Origin: Phycisphaeraceae bacterium
GTDB taxonomy: Bacteria; Planctomycetota; Phycisphaerae; Phycisphaerales; UBA1924
Reading direction: 5' to 3'
DNA: 64,000 nucleotides
Assembly (NCBI GenBank): GCA_019636495.1
Contig: JAHBXL010000002.1
Coordinates: 186,001 to 250,000 of the forward strand
How positions within the stretch are numbered: the stretch's first letter is position 1; the number at the start of each line of letters is the position of its first letter. The translations under genes were made by a program, and so were the position numbers. Of the stretch, positions 49,401 to 56,509 are shown one piece after another. The notes beneath the pieces are model-generated. The model made no database searches and was not told the DNA's origin. It saw only the letters and a list, made by a program, of their open reading frames with translations.

Positions 49401-49541
49401 GACAACGACGGCCATCTCACCGTCCAGGACATCTTCCACTTCCTCACCCAGTGGTTCGCCGGAAACGCCGACTTCGACGGCGATGGACAGACCACCATCG
49501 ACGACCTCTTCGCCTTCCTCGCGTCGTGGTTCGCCGGCTGA
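43440..49541 (+). CDS. Giant LEPR-XLL surface protein, haemagglutinin-like, with dockerin-like C-terminus
   Basis: 2033 residues. LEPRILLAA (39-47) is the LEPR-XLL motif found near the N-terminus of large planctomycete exported proteins. WDGGGDGSSWSDPANWSGDRLP begins a repeat-rich beta-helix region; GGLWLLDPYDILIANT near residue 340 resembles filamentous-haemagglutinin-type adhesins. Most of the protein is Gly/Asn/Thr/Ile strands (GSGNLRIEPF, GNGTITIRGGGSTT). The final 50 residues hold two EF-hand-like loops, DSDNDGHLTVQDIFHFLTQW and DFDGDGQTTIDDLFAFLASW. ATG 43440 with GGAGG eight nt upstream. Likely an adhesin or envelope fibre; no processing site is obvious. Confidence 0.82.
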   Translation: MAGHAGRSPTMHRSRERALRAASGCARGLIHAECAAEQLEPRILLAAVMWDGGGDGSSWSDPANWSGDRLPRPRDVVVIGADASINIGGKGERITVRRLESQGSLTLLGGSLRTRGAMLLDGEINVLANSTLAAGKRFHLGAVTQGDGARLVLRGGSIFVDQNAHISGLSRFSALAPDELWFAGSVVAPMITLDGGDSSRTIITGLLDASNQRPRDPAGSIHVFGGEIYVHGATIDARGRFDGGQVRIGGDYSGQGDLPRAQRVYIDADTVIRADSKREGDGGTVIVWSDARTIFDGRISASAGRLGGDGGLIETSSKGLLSIRTGLASALARRGEGGLWLLDPYDILIANTANFNITITPGDPTVFMATGAEATVSTASITAALNTGTSVTITTEGDGGGAGDIFIFDDIIKTAGGAATLTFNADRNVTLNANISSSSGLLDVVVQAGGAFDAPVGSINTNGGLLHLVGNEINLGVTASLAAGDGQFVLVAVQNVTLLGTLNTWPAYGVIESIHGNINANTSISAAGVQLRAYEGSVQVSVIEAATLVIEAADNITFGTGSGGLITAYSFVEAHAGRDGTGSVLFNPLVEVHAWQVRLRAGDGTGGAGASASVNVIANSPFFRSTAGGATSPEFFTIRQDGHITDAQIPGPASFGGGLLPQNISLRSDDGDLTIGSAAKVAGVDLSVGTNNTLTLGSLGNLLAPARLFFDVTPSQITISTGVNVTMAALTLPADVVLGSISVSLQSNSTISIFGTVNGAGGFALNSPGLKSLTGAVGNTTPPSSLQVVNGSVQFFDNVTAGIISIGPAATIFNSVTMTATSSGPFFGSTLSINGSAELHIRGVSPAFLGGSDSVSGSGILSIAPASNAATMEIGGAFLAPTDIAAIAQGFTRVEFGSGIQDGPVIVVTDTFRNPTRFLVRNGLIYHNALAFTAPGAGVTFAASGFGYVIANGNIETRGGVIEVDAPFVVNTSVIYLNTTQFGADAGADIRLLAEVLAGDGLSPSIEFRLGALNTLTLAAGIGTEYEPFNSMIVYDGAAARTWGDLWLGSQLTSGLGMGAPFEIAADVLVWVSNASFLHGIRTFGGAHSLTMIGGGDVEIHGTTMVENLEVHFSDGTTHLNGNVIVGNFALFNTILDINWYITISASTLSLIRPVSVNDLSLELIADHLNIGSTISPGGPNATLSISARTPSQTVSLADLDEGLWLTSLALPRILDGFALIRFGSLDATGTLYIGNATFLDPVQFVMAGPGGRIVVNGPLSGVDNASFMFIGAGSTTVINGDINTDAAPLIFDDAVIIAADVTLNTVGGGGIGGDIEFYMTVDSETGQTHSLTLAAGSGTVRFFGAVGGAPGGVLGSLTVIGGGGQALVAGGLVSTMINQTWNRQVVLGNHTVLSGGTGSLNINAPIVAGPFDLTLQADTININGALSGSGNLRIEPFTNSRDVYIYSVPLGGALFIDPGELDNIEDGWESVTYGKEGGDAQMVVGGGDYPDPTRFVMDGDSMSSSITIAGEVSGTGNGTITIRGGGSTTHLWANIRTQGNAITILDRVILHGLNLKLDSTFGGLFPIGGKIEVHDDIDSQPGMERSLEIDAGDDEIELFGKIGDRFDSRLGQFITGLFSRAILRGGIIKTIGQQLYQGPVFVPQSLLLSTLGAPIIFEDEVVGDENLTIGDGTGETTFNDESNFESLTIEFGSTRTFNGTVNIGTLTVLGGIVNFNADGKIGDGILVAGTLSGTATIFIDGEFDWAGGLVEGDGLLVVRPGGVFSFGGASERTLARDIEVLGSLLWTSGHLFLRSATVFILPGGVFEVRSSGTMLPAEGADGALDNDGLIIRESPGAAAFVGLAVTNTGEIRIADGSLKITPDGGTFTNNGLIDLGPAGSLIVRGDYIQAAGATLAIRIAGTGVAEFGRLIVLLGGAALGGTVSTSFVNGFVPQAGGEFRFLQSVTRTDVFAIENLEPPPPNLRADIEYDPDGARLVISPGLRADSDNDGHLTVQDIFHFLTQWFAGNADFDGDGQTTIDDLFAFLASWFAG

Positions 49542-49564
49542 TCGCCCCGCCCATCGTTTCCACT

Positions 49565-50716
49565 TCACGCCTCGGCGCGCTCGATCCACCCCCCGCCCAG
49601 CACCACCTCGCCGTCGTACAGCACGACCGCCTGCCCCGGCGCAACGGCTTCCTGCGGTTCGTCGAATCGAACCTCCGCGCAGCCGCCCTCCCCCACGCAC
49701 ACCCGCGCGCCCACTGGCTGCGCGTTGTACCGCACCTTCGCCCCGCACCCCACCCACTCGCCCGCCCGCGGCACATCCACAAGCCAGTTCATCTCCCGCG
49801 CAAAGAGACCGCGCCGCAGCAGAGCCTCCCGCGGGCCGATCGTCACCGTGTTCGCGCCCGCGTCCTTGTCCACCACAAACACCGGGTGCCCCAGCGCGAC
49901 GCCTACGCGCCGGCGCTGCCCGATGGTGAACCGGTGCTGACCCTCGTGCTCGCCCACCTTGTGCCCCGAAGTGTCGAGAATGTCGCCGCGACGCTGCGCC
50001 CCCTCCACGCGCCGCTCCACCAGCCCCGCATAGTCGTTGTCCGGCACGAAGCAGATCTCCTGCGAGTCCGGCTTGTCGAAGGTCGGCAGGCCCAGTTCCT
50101 TCGCCAGCGCGCGCACCTCCGCCTTGCGCATCCCGCCGATCGGCAGCAGCGTGCGCTCCAGCCGCTCCCTTCGCATCCCGAACAGCGCGTACGACTGGTC
50201 CTTCGAGACATCCAGCCCGCGCATCAGCCGCGCCGCGCCGTCCGTGCCACGCTCCACACGCGCATAGTGACCCGTCGCCACACGCGATGCGCCGATCTGC
50301 TCCGCGTACTCGTGCAGTCTTCCGAACTTCAGCCAGTCGTTGCAGCGCACGCACGGGTTGGGCGTCCGCCCCGCGCTGTACTCATCCACGAAGTACTCGA
50401 TGATCCGGTTGAAATCCCGCTTGAAGTTCACAACATAGAACGGCACGCCCAACTCCGCGCTCACCAGCCGCGCATCCGCCGCATCGTTGATCGAGCAGCA
50501 CCCGCGATGCCCGATCCGAACCTTCTCCGGGGCGCACGCGATCTGCCGGTCATCAAACTCAACCGGCGCGTCCAGTTCCTCGCCCGGCGAGCCCAGACGC
50601 ATGAAGCACCCCACCACCTCCCACCCCTCGCGCAGCAGCAGCGCCGCGGCGACGGATGAATCCACGCCGCCCGACATCGCCACCAGCACCTTGCCCTTGT
50701 CCGCTGCGCCCTTCAT
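49565..50716 (-). CDS. mnmA: tRNA-specific 2-thiouridylase
   Basis: 383 residues; thiolates U34 of tRNA-Glu, -Gln and -Lys. The ATP-binding PP-loop is VAMSGGVDSSVAA, the first catalytic Cys is in GRTPNPCVRCN, the second in PDSQEICFVPD, and RFTIGQRRRVGVALGHPVFVV is the typical C-terminal domain. The ATG at 50716 is used; a TTG two codons upstream is less likely. A run of G tracts lies about 30 nt upstream on the coding strand. It is convergent with the giant surface protein (23 nt). Confidence 0.93.
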   Translation of the reverse strand: MKGAADKGKVLVAMSGGVDSSVAAALLLREGWEVVGCFMRLGSPGEELDAPVEFDDRQIACAPEKVRIGHRGCCSINDAADARLVSAELGVPFYVVNFKRDFNRIIEYFVDEYSAGRTPNPCVRCNDWLKFGRLHEYAEQIGASRVATGHYARVERGTDGAARLMRGLDVSKDQSYALFGMRRERLERTLLPIGGMRKAEVRALAKELGLPTFDKPDSQEICFVPDNDYAGLVERRVEGAQRRGDILDTSGHKVGEHEGQHRFTIGQRRRVGVALGHPVFVVDKDAGANTVTIGPREALLRRGLFAREMNWLVDVPRAGEWVGCGAKVRYNAQPVGARVCVGEGGCAEVRFDEPQEAVAPGQAVVLYDGEVVLGGGWIERAEA

Positions 50717-50746
50717 GACCAATGGTAGAAAGGCCGACGCGAATCG

Positions 50747-50775
50747 CCCCGCCCCCCCCGCCCCCCCGCCCCCCC
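50747..50775 (-). other. G-quadruplex-type G-run cluster upstream of mnmA
   Basis: On the minus strand the sequence is G7-C-G7-C-G8-C-G4, four G runs separated by single C. It lies in the 66-bp gap between the DUF1844 stop (50783) and the mnmA start (50716), inside what would be the mRNA if the two are co-transcribed. It could fold as a quadruplex in DNA or RNA, and long homopolymers are prone to slippage. Confidence 0.75.
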
Positions 50776-50782
50776 GTCACGC

Positions 50783-51286
50783 TCACAACCCCAGGCTCGG
50801 CCCCGTCGCCGGGCCGACACGCGGACCCGCCGGCCCGCCGGGCGCCGCCCCGCTGCGCACCGCGCCGCGCTCGATCGCCGCGGCGACCGCCTTGCTGATC
50901 TCCACGAACCGCATCCGCAGTTCCGTCAGCGCACGCGACAGGTCCGATGCCTCTTCCTCCGTCAGGTTGCCCTTGGTCTTCTCTTCCAGAACGCCCAGAA
51001 GATCGATGTGAAACTTCGCGTGCTCCAGCGAGACCATCGCCCGACCCGTCTCCGGATCGGGGAACCCCCCCATGTACATCAGCGCCTGCGTGATCATCGA
51101 GCCCAGCAGCGTCTGAAAATCCGCAGGCGGAAGGCCTTCCATCTGCGCGTCGCCGTCCCCCGCCGGCGCGGGCTTCGCCGCCGCGGACTTCTTCTCCTGC
51201 TCGGCGAGTTTGGCGCGCTCCGCCTGCGCCTGCGCCTTCCAGTCGCTGTCGATCACGATCTTCGGCTCGCCGGGGTTCTGCGACAT
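50783..51286 (-). CDS. DUF1844 domain protein
   Basis: 167 residues. The DUF1844 signature is clear: DFQTLLGSMITQALMYMGGFPDPETGRAMVSLEHAKFHIDLLGVLEEKTKGNLTEEEASDLSRALTELRMRFVEI. The N-terminal 50 residues form a charged linker (KAQAQAERAKLAEQEKKSAA), and the C-terminus is Gly/Pro-rich. GAGGAG six nt before the ATG at 51286 sets the start. Cytosolic, function unknown; the family is widespread in Deltaproteobacteria, Acidobacteria and planctomycetes. Confidence 0.85.
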   Translation of the reverse strand: MSQNPGEPKIVIDSDWKAQAQAERAKLAEQEKKSAAAKPAPAGDGDAQMEGLPPADFQTLLGSMITQALMYMGGFPDPETGRAMVSLEHAKFHIDLLGVLEEKTKGNLTEEEASDLSRALTELRMRFVEISKAVAAAIERGAVRSGAAPGGPAGPRVGPATGPSLGL

Positions 51287-51404
51287 CCGCCGCTCCTCAT
51301 TGCCGCGGCACGCGGCTCGCCGACTATAGGGCCGTTTGAACCCCCACGCCGTTCCGTGTACCCTCACCTGCGCCGGCGCGCTGCCGGCAACGCCGGAATC
51401 ACCG

Positions 51405-52697
51405 ATGCGCACGGAAGCCACGATCCTCACGTTCGCGACCGCCGCGCTGCTCGCGCTGTGCGGCCTCGCGGCGTGCCGTTCCGACGAATCCAGACCCCAG
51501 CCCGCGCGCGTCACCGCCGAGCGCTTCGCCCCGCGCCACGCCCCACCCGCCGATGAACCGCCCGCCGCCGATGCGCGGCCTGCCGACCAGCCCGCGCCCA
51601 CGGCCCCCGCCCGTCCGCCGCGAACCCAGCCCCCCGCCGCCGCGATGCGCGCCGACACCCTGCCCATCCGTTCGTTCATCGGCGAGCCCGAACTCGCGCC
51701 CGCTCTGCACGTCGCGCCCGCCGCCGACTCCGTCGTGCTCGAATCCGTGATCGGGCAGATCAACGGCCGACCCGTGTTCGCATCCGAGATTCTCGACCCG
51801 CTCGATGGCAAACTCCGCGCCATCGCCGAGCGCGTCGGCGCCGACCGAACGGCCTTCCGAAACGAGTCGGCCATGGAAGTCCTCGGCGTTCTTCAGAAGA
51901 AGATCCGCGACGAACTCATCCTCGCCGAGGCGCGTTCCTCCCTCACCCCCGAGCAGCAGCAGGGCCTGTTCTTCTTTCTCGGACAGGTGCAGCGCTCCAT
52001 GGTCAGTCAGCAGGCCGGCAGCCGGCTCCTCGCCGACGAGGCGACCCGCGAGTCCTCCGGCCGCACGCTCCAGCAGGAGGCACGCGACCAGTTGGAACTC
52101 CGCCTCATCGAGCACGAGATCAACCGTAAGATCTACTCCCGTGTCAACATCCCCTGGCGACTGGTCCGGCAGGAGTACGAGCGCGACCCCGACCGCTTCA
52201 ATCAACCCGGCGTCGCCGTCTTCCGCGTCATCTCCGTCCCCATGGCCGATGCCGAGCGCGTCCGCGCCGCCGAGCAGGCCATCGCCGAAAAGCCCTTCGC
52301 CGAGGCCGCGGCCATGGACTTCAATGCGTTCCTGCGCGACACCGGCGGCCTGCAACGGCGCGAGTTCCGCGGCGAACTCTCACAGGCCGGCCTCTTCGCC
52401 GCCCCGCTCAACGATGCCGCCCGCGCGCTGAACATCGGCGAAACCGCCGGCCCCATCCGCTGGGACAACGCCCTCGCGTGGCTGCACCTCGAATCCGTCG
52501 AGCCCCCCATCTCGCGCTCGCTCTACGACGCCCAGATGGAACTCGATCTCGAACTCCGCGACCGAAAGCGCCGCGCCGAGAGCGAGGTCTACTTCATGCG
52601 CCTGCTCAGCCGCGGCAGTTTCACCGAGATCGAACGAATGATCGAGCAGGTCCTCGCCATCGCCGCCGAACGCTACCTGCCCACGCGAGTGCAGTAG
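51405..52697 (+). CDS. SurA/PrsA-like foldase lipoprotein
   Basis: 430 residues. Signal peptide with lipobox LAAC (near residue 24) and a Pro/Ala-rich tether, then SVIGQINGRPVFASEILDPLDGKL, the SurA_N-type N-terminal chaperone domain, FRNESAMEVLGVLQKKIRDELILAEARS, and a C-terminal region (VFRVISVPMADAERVRAAEQAI...FNAFLRDTGGLQRREFRGEL...GETAGPIRWDNALAWLHLESV) that matches a parvulin domain in outline. Likely a periplasmic, lipid-anchored prolyl isomerase/chaperone for exported proteins. ATG 51405; YraN gene begins 1 nt after the stop. Confidence 0.75.
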   Translation: MRTEATILTFATAALLALCGLAACRSDESRPQPARVTAERFAPRHAPPADEPPAADARPADQPAPTAPARPPRTQPPAAAMRADTLPIRSFIGEPELAPALHVAPAADSVVLESVIGQINGRPVFASEILDPLDGKLRAIAERVGADRTAFRNESAMEVLGVLQKKIRDELILAEARSSLTPEQQQGLFFFLGQVQRSMVSQQAGSRLLADEATRESSGRTLQQEARDQLELRLIEHEINRKIYSRVNIPWRLVRQEYERDPDRFNQPGVAVFRVISVPMADAERVRAAEQAIAEKPFAEAAAMDFNAFLRDTGGLQRREFRGELSQAGLFAAPLNDAARALNIGETAGPIRWDNALAWLHLESVEPPISRSLYDAQMELDLELRDRKRRAESEVYFMRLLSRGSFTEIERMIEQVLAIAAERYLPTRVQ

Positions 52698-52698
52698 C

Positions 52699-53127
52699 AT
52701 GCGCGCCCTGCTCGCACGCATCGCCCACGCCCTCCGCCCCCCCGCTTGGTCGGCCAACCGCGACCCCCTCGGCCCCGCGGGCGAACGCGCGGCCGAGAAA
52801 TACCTCGCCGCGCACGGCTACCGCGTGCTCGCTCGCAACGCCCGCGTTCCCGCCGGCGAGGCCGACCTCGTCTGCACCGCCCCCGATGGCAGGACCATCG
52901 TGCTCGTCGAGGTGAAATCGCGCCGCGTGGTCGAGGGAGTGCCATCGCCCCCGGCCGAACTCAACGTCACCGCGCACAAACGCCGCAAACTCCGCGCCAT
53001 CATGCGCCGACTCACCCGCGCCAACCGCTGGGGAACGCGCCCGCGACGCATCGACGTGATCGCCGTCGACTTCATCGGCGATCAACCCGCCGAACTGCGG
53101 CACCACCCAGGCGCGGTGGCGCTGTAG
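52699..53127 (+). CDS. YraN family (UPF0102) nuclease-like protein
   Basis: 142 residues. GPAGERAAEKYLAAHGYRVLARNARVPAGEADLV and IVLVEVKSR are the UPF0102 signatures (G-E-x-x-A...Y-L...G-y...N-x-R...G-E-x-D-L...V-x-V-E-V-K), a restriction-endonuclease fold. Role uncertain, possibly DNA processing. It begins 1 nt after the foldase stop and is probably co-transcribed. Confidence 0.88.
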   Translation: MRALLARIAHALRPPAWSANRDPLGPAGERAAEKYLAAHGYRVLARNARVPAGEADLVCTAPDGRTIVLVEVKSRRVVEGVPSPPAELNVTAHKRRKLRAIMRRLTRANRWGTRPRRIDVIAVDFIGDQPAELRHHPGAVAL

Positions 53128-53198
53128 AGAGCCCCGAGCGCACACTCGGAATCCGGCCCGCTGCAAGGCCGACGACCACACGCCCCTTCACGCGCCCT

Positions 53199-53582
53199 TC
53201 ACCGATCCAGCCACGTCTGCCAAGCGCGGATCGTGCGATCGAGTTCATACCGCGCGCCGCACTCAGGACACTTGCCCTCCTGGGCAACGCCATGCAGCGA
53301 GTAGCCGCACTCCGTGCACGCCCGGAAGCGAAGTTGAACCACCCGCCGTTCCACCTGCAACCGGCGACGATCCCAGAGAAACGTCAGCACACCTGCCGCG
53401 CCGAACAGGCCCCACGCGATCACGATCACAGAACTCCGCCACCGCCAGGGAATCTCGTCGTGCACATACGCGACATACAGCACCACCTGCGTGCTGAACA
53501 CCCACGCCGCGACAACCGGTCGCAGTGTCGGCAGTACGCCCGGCCGCGGCAACTTCTTGTCGTGTCCCGGTCCGCGCCCCAT
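53199..53582 (-). CDS. Small membrane protein with C-terminal zinc ribbon
   Basis: 127 residues. Two hydrophobic helices (about 22-40 and 50-70) precede RFRACTECGYSLHGVAQEGKCPECGARYE, with Cys at 89, 92, 105 and 108. The C..CGY.L.G.....CPECG form is a common planctomycete ribbon and recurs at 37457, 58219 and 60007. ATG 53582 is the first sensible start; the longer reading overlaps the histidine kinase. Function unknown. Confidence 0.7.
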   Translation of the reverse strand: MGRGPGHDKKLPRPGVLPTLRPVVAAWVFSTQVVLYVAYVHDEIPWRWRSSVIVIAWGLFGAAGVLTFLWDRRRLQVERRVVQLRFRACTECGYSLHGVAQEGKCPECGARYELDRTIRAWQTWLDR

Positions 53583-53619
53583 GTCGCCCTCACGTGACCA
53601 ACGCCGCGATGCGCTCTCA

Positions 53620-55338
53620 TCATACCGCCTGCTTGTCCTTGTCCTTCCGCTCCGCCAACTTCCCGCGGAAGGCCATCTCAAGCCGCATCTCTTCCGCACG
53701 CGTCGGGTCGATCTTCTCCGGCAGTATCACGCTGAACATCGACCCGCGACCGACCTCGCTGTCGAGTTGGATCTCGCCCTGAAGGATCCCCGTCAGTTCC
53801 TTGCAGATCGCCAGCCCCAGCCCCGTGCCCGCGTGCCGCCGCGTGTGCCCGCTGTCGGCCTGCTGAAACTTCTCGAAAATCCGCTGCCGGTCCTCGGGCG
53901 CGATGCCCGGCCCCGTGTCCAGCACGCAAATGCGCACCCGGTCCGCCGCGCCGGGTCCCTCCGTCGCGCGGCCCGGCAATCGCTCCGCTCGCAGCGTCAC
54001 CTTGGCGCTCCCCGCCCCCCCCGCCCCCCCCATCCCCATCGCGCCCGCCTGGCCGCCGCCGCCCGTCCACGCGCCGTTGCCAGACCCCGCGCCCGCCGCG
54101 TTCCACTTGTCGCTCGTGAACTTCACCGCGTTGCTCAAGAGGTTGAAGACCACCTGCTGCAGTTTCTTGCCATCGGTCTCCATCACCGGCAGGTCGCCCG
54201 GCAGTTCGATGATCAGTTCCACGCCGCCGCGATCGGCCAGCGGACGCATCAACGCCGCCAGCGTCTCCAGCACCTCGCGGAGATTCACCTGCTCGATGCG
54301 CAGTTCCATCCGGCCCGCCTCGAGTTTGGCCAGTTCCAGCAGGCCCGTGATCAGTTCCAGCAGGTTCCGCCCCGAGGTCTGGATGTTCTCCAGGTACCGC
54401 CGCCGCTTGGTCAGCCGCGTCGAGTCGTCCCCCGCCTCCGCCTCCTTGTCCGCCGCCTCGATCAGCAGTTCCGTGAACCCGATGATCGAGTTCAGCGGCG
54501 TGCGCAGTTCGTGGCTCACGTTCGCCAGAAACTCGCCCTTGAGTTTGTTCGCCTCGTACAGCGCGACGTTCCGCTCCGCAAGTTCGTTCACGCGAAGGTC
54601 CAGCGAGCGGTTCATCGCGCGCAACTGCTCCTGCGTGCTCGACAGCGCCTCGAGCATCTGGTTGAACGTCTCGCCGAGTTCCTCGAACTCGTCCCCCGTG
54701 CGGATCTCCGACCGCACGCCCACGTCCCCCTCACGCACCATCTCCGCCGTGTCCTTCAACGCGCGAACCGGCCCCAGGATCAGCCGGTTCGTGATCAGAT
54801 AAAACACCAGCACCGCCAGCCCCAGCGCGATCAGCCCCGCGCTCAGCAGGTACGCCATGTTCACCAGCATCTGCGTCCCCGCCGTCGCCGACTCGCGACG
54901 CAGGTACACCACGCCGTCGGGCTCCTCCCGCGGCGAAGCCGCGGGCCGGACCGCCTTCGCGAACCGATACTCGCGCTTCAGCCCCGCCCAGCGCGACTGG
55001 TGCTCCTCGAGGTGCTCGGGGTCCTCGATCATCCGCGCCCAGGCGCGCCCGACAAAGTCGTCGCTGTGACCGGCCGCCGCTTCGGGCGTCAGCAGAACCA
55101 CCTTCGCCCCGCCGACATCCGCCTCGACCCCCGGCCGCAGGAGCGGGCCCGAGCCCGTCAGTTCCGCCGCGGAAGTCTCCCACGCCGACACCAGTTCGCG
55201 CGACAGTTCCCGCTGCGATTCATCGACGATCGCGCTCATCCGCAGCCACGAGACCGACAGCGCGGCGACGATGATCAGCACCACCGCCGCTCCGAAGAGC
55301 AGCAGGCACTTGTTCGCAAGTGAGATGCCTCGCCACAT
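53620..55338 (-). CDS. HAMP-domain sensor histidine kinase
   Basis: 572 residues. Helix 1 (about 11-33), a periplasmic sensor part (34-157), helix 2 (158-182) and HAMP (183-235) lead to a coiled coil, then the H box EFLANVSHELRTPLNSIIGF with His276. The ATPase part has LQQVVFNLLSNAVKFTSD (N box), CVLDTGPGIAPED (G1), FEKFQQ (F) and HAGTGLGLAICKEL (G2). A Gly-rich linker coded by two G8 runs (54010-54037) lies between the N and G1 boxes. No response regulator is adjacent, so it is an orphan kinase with unknown signal. Confidence 0.9.
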   Translation of the reverse strand: MWRGISLANKCLLLFGAAVVLIIVAALSVSWLRMSAIVDESQRELSRELVSAWETSAAELTGSGPLLRPGVEADVGGAKVVLLTPEAAAGHSDDFVGRAWARMIEDPEHLEEHQSRWAGLKREYRFAKAVRPAASPREEPDGVVYLRRESATAGTQMLVNMAYLLSAGLIALGLAVLVFYLITNRLILGPVRALKDTAEMVREGDVGVRSEIRTGDEFEELGETFNQMLEALSSTQEQLRAMNRSLDLRVNELAERNVALYEANKLKGEFLANVSHELRTPLNSIIGFTELLIEAADKEAEAGDDSTRLTKRRRYLENIQTSGRNLLELITGLLELAKLEAGRMELRIEQVNLREVLETLAALMRPLADRGGVELIIELPGDLPVMETDGKKLQQVVFNLLSNAVKFTSDKWNAAGAGSGNGAWTGGGGQAGAMGMGGAGGAGSAKVTLRAERLPGRATEGPGAADRVRICVLDTGPGIAPEDRQRIFEKFQQADSGHTRRHAGTGLGLAICKELTGILQGEIQLDSEVGRGSMFSVILPEKIDPTRAEEMRLEMAFRGKLAERKDKDKQAV

Positions 55339-55395
55339 CGCCGAAAGTCTAGCGGGCCCGGCTCATCGCGCAGGGCCACGCCCGCGCGGACTCCC

Positions 55396-56406
55396 TTACT
55401 TCGCCCGCTTCACGTTCCGGTACTTGTCGTGGCAGTCCTTGCACGAGTGCTCCACCGCGCCAAACAGCGCGCCCAGCGTCGCGGCGTCCTTCTTCGCAAC
55501 GATCGCATCCTCCAGCGCGCGGGCCTCTTCCCACGAACGCTTGAGCAGCGCGGTGAACTCCGTCGAAATGCCCTTGCACTCGGCATCGTCCATCAGCACG
55601 CGGTAGTGGTCGGCCATGCGCCCGGCCTCCGCCGCGGGAACGATGTCCGGATGGTCCCCGGGGACCTGCCACCCGGCCTTCTTCACGTGCTCGAGGTTCA
55701 CAAAGCAGAAATCGATGCCCACCATGTTGTCGACAAGTCCCGAGACCGTCGCGACCGAAGGAAACTGGTCGGCCGGGGGCACCTGCTCGAGAAAACTCCG
55801 GTACTCGGGCGAGATCGACGACACGCACTCGTACAGGCCCGGATAGTTGGGCGAGGTCTTCGCGGCCTTCAGGAACGCGATGCCATCGTGCGGAGTCATG
55901 TCGCCGACGATCACCGCCGCGCTCGCCGCCGCGGCGGGCCCGCGGTGCTTGCCGTGATGGCAATGGATGTACACCGGGCCCGGCAGGTCGCGGTACGCCT
56001 TGGCAAGCAGCACCTGCTTCTCGGTGTCGATGCCGTCGTACCCCACGGGAAGGTGCACGTAGCGGATGCCGTACGCCGCAGCGCGATCGACCAGCGGCCT
56101 TGCGCCATCGACCGAGATGATGGTCTTCACGCCCAGAGCCTGCAACTCGGCGAACGCGGCATCGCTTTCCGGCGAGTTGCCGCTGTACATGCGGTCGGTC
56201 ACGCGCAGCACGTTGTGCAACGGGCCGAGATCCTGCCCGGCGCGGCTGTTCAACTGCTCCGCCGGGACCGTTGGCCGCTCGAGCACGATGGTGCGCTCGG
56301 GCCCGGTGTTCTGTGCGGTATCGACACCTTCATCCGAAGCGCACGAAACCGCCGCGCCGATGATCGCCAACATCACGCCGCCAAGGACGATCGATCGACT
56401 CCTCAT
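55396..56406 (-). CDS. Fusion of a CX5R phosphatase domain and a c-type cytochrome tail
   Basis: 336 residues, exported (hydrophobic N-terminus ending AAVSCAS, a weak lipobox). Residues about 60-175 look like a dual-specificity/tyrosine phosphatase: LHNVLRVTDRMYSGNSPESD, then VYIHCHHGKHRGPAAA with Cys149 and Arg155 in the C-x5-R loop. The last part (about 240-336, helical) ends with EHSCKDCHDKYRN, one CXXCH haem motif (322-326) in the position used by cytochrome c'/c556. ATG 56406 with GGAGG seven nt upstream. I do not know this architecture; the substrate and any redox control are speculation. Confidence 0.75.
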   Translation of the reverse strand: MRSRSIVLGGVMLAIIGAAVSCASDEGVDTAQNTGPERTIVLERPTVPAEQLNSRAGQDLGPLHNVLRVTDRMYSGNSPESDAAFAELQALGVKTIISVDGARPLVDRAAAYGIRYVHLPVGYDGIDTEKQVLLAKAYRDLPGPVYIHCHHGKHRGPAAAASAAVIVGDMTPHDGIAFLKAAKTSPNYPGLYECVSSISPEYRSFLEQVPPADQFPSVATVSGLVDNMVGIDFCFVNLEHVKKAGWQVPGDHPDIVPAAEAGRMADHYRVLMDDAECKGISTEFTALLKRSWEEARALEDAIVAKKDAATLGALFGAVEHSCKDCHDKYRNVKRAK

Positions 56407-56509
56407 GGGCGATCCTCCACTGCCGGCGCGCGACGGCTCGCCGCGCACGGACAGGGAAGTATACGGAAAGCCGGCGGCGATGTTGCCGGTTCTCGCCTTC
56501 CGCAGCGCT

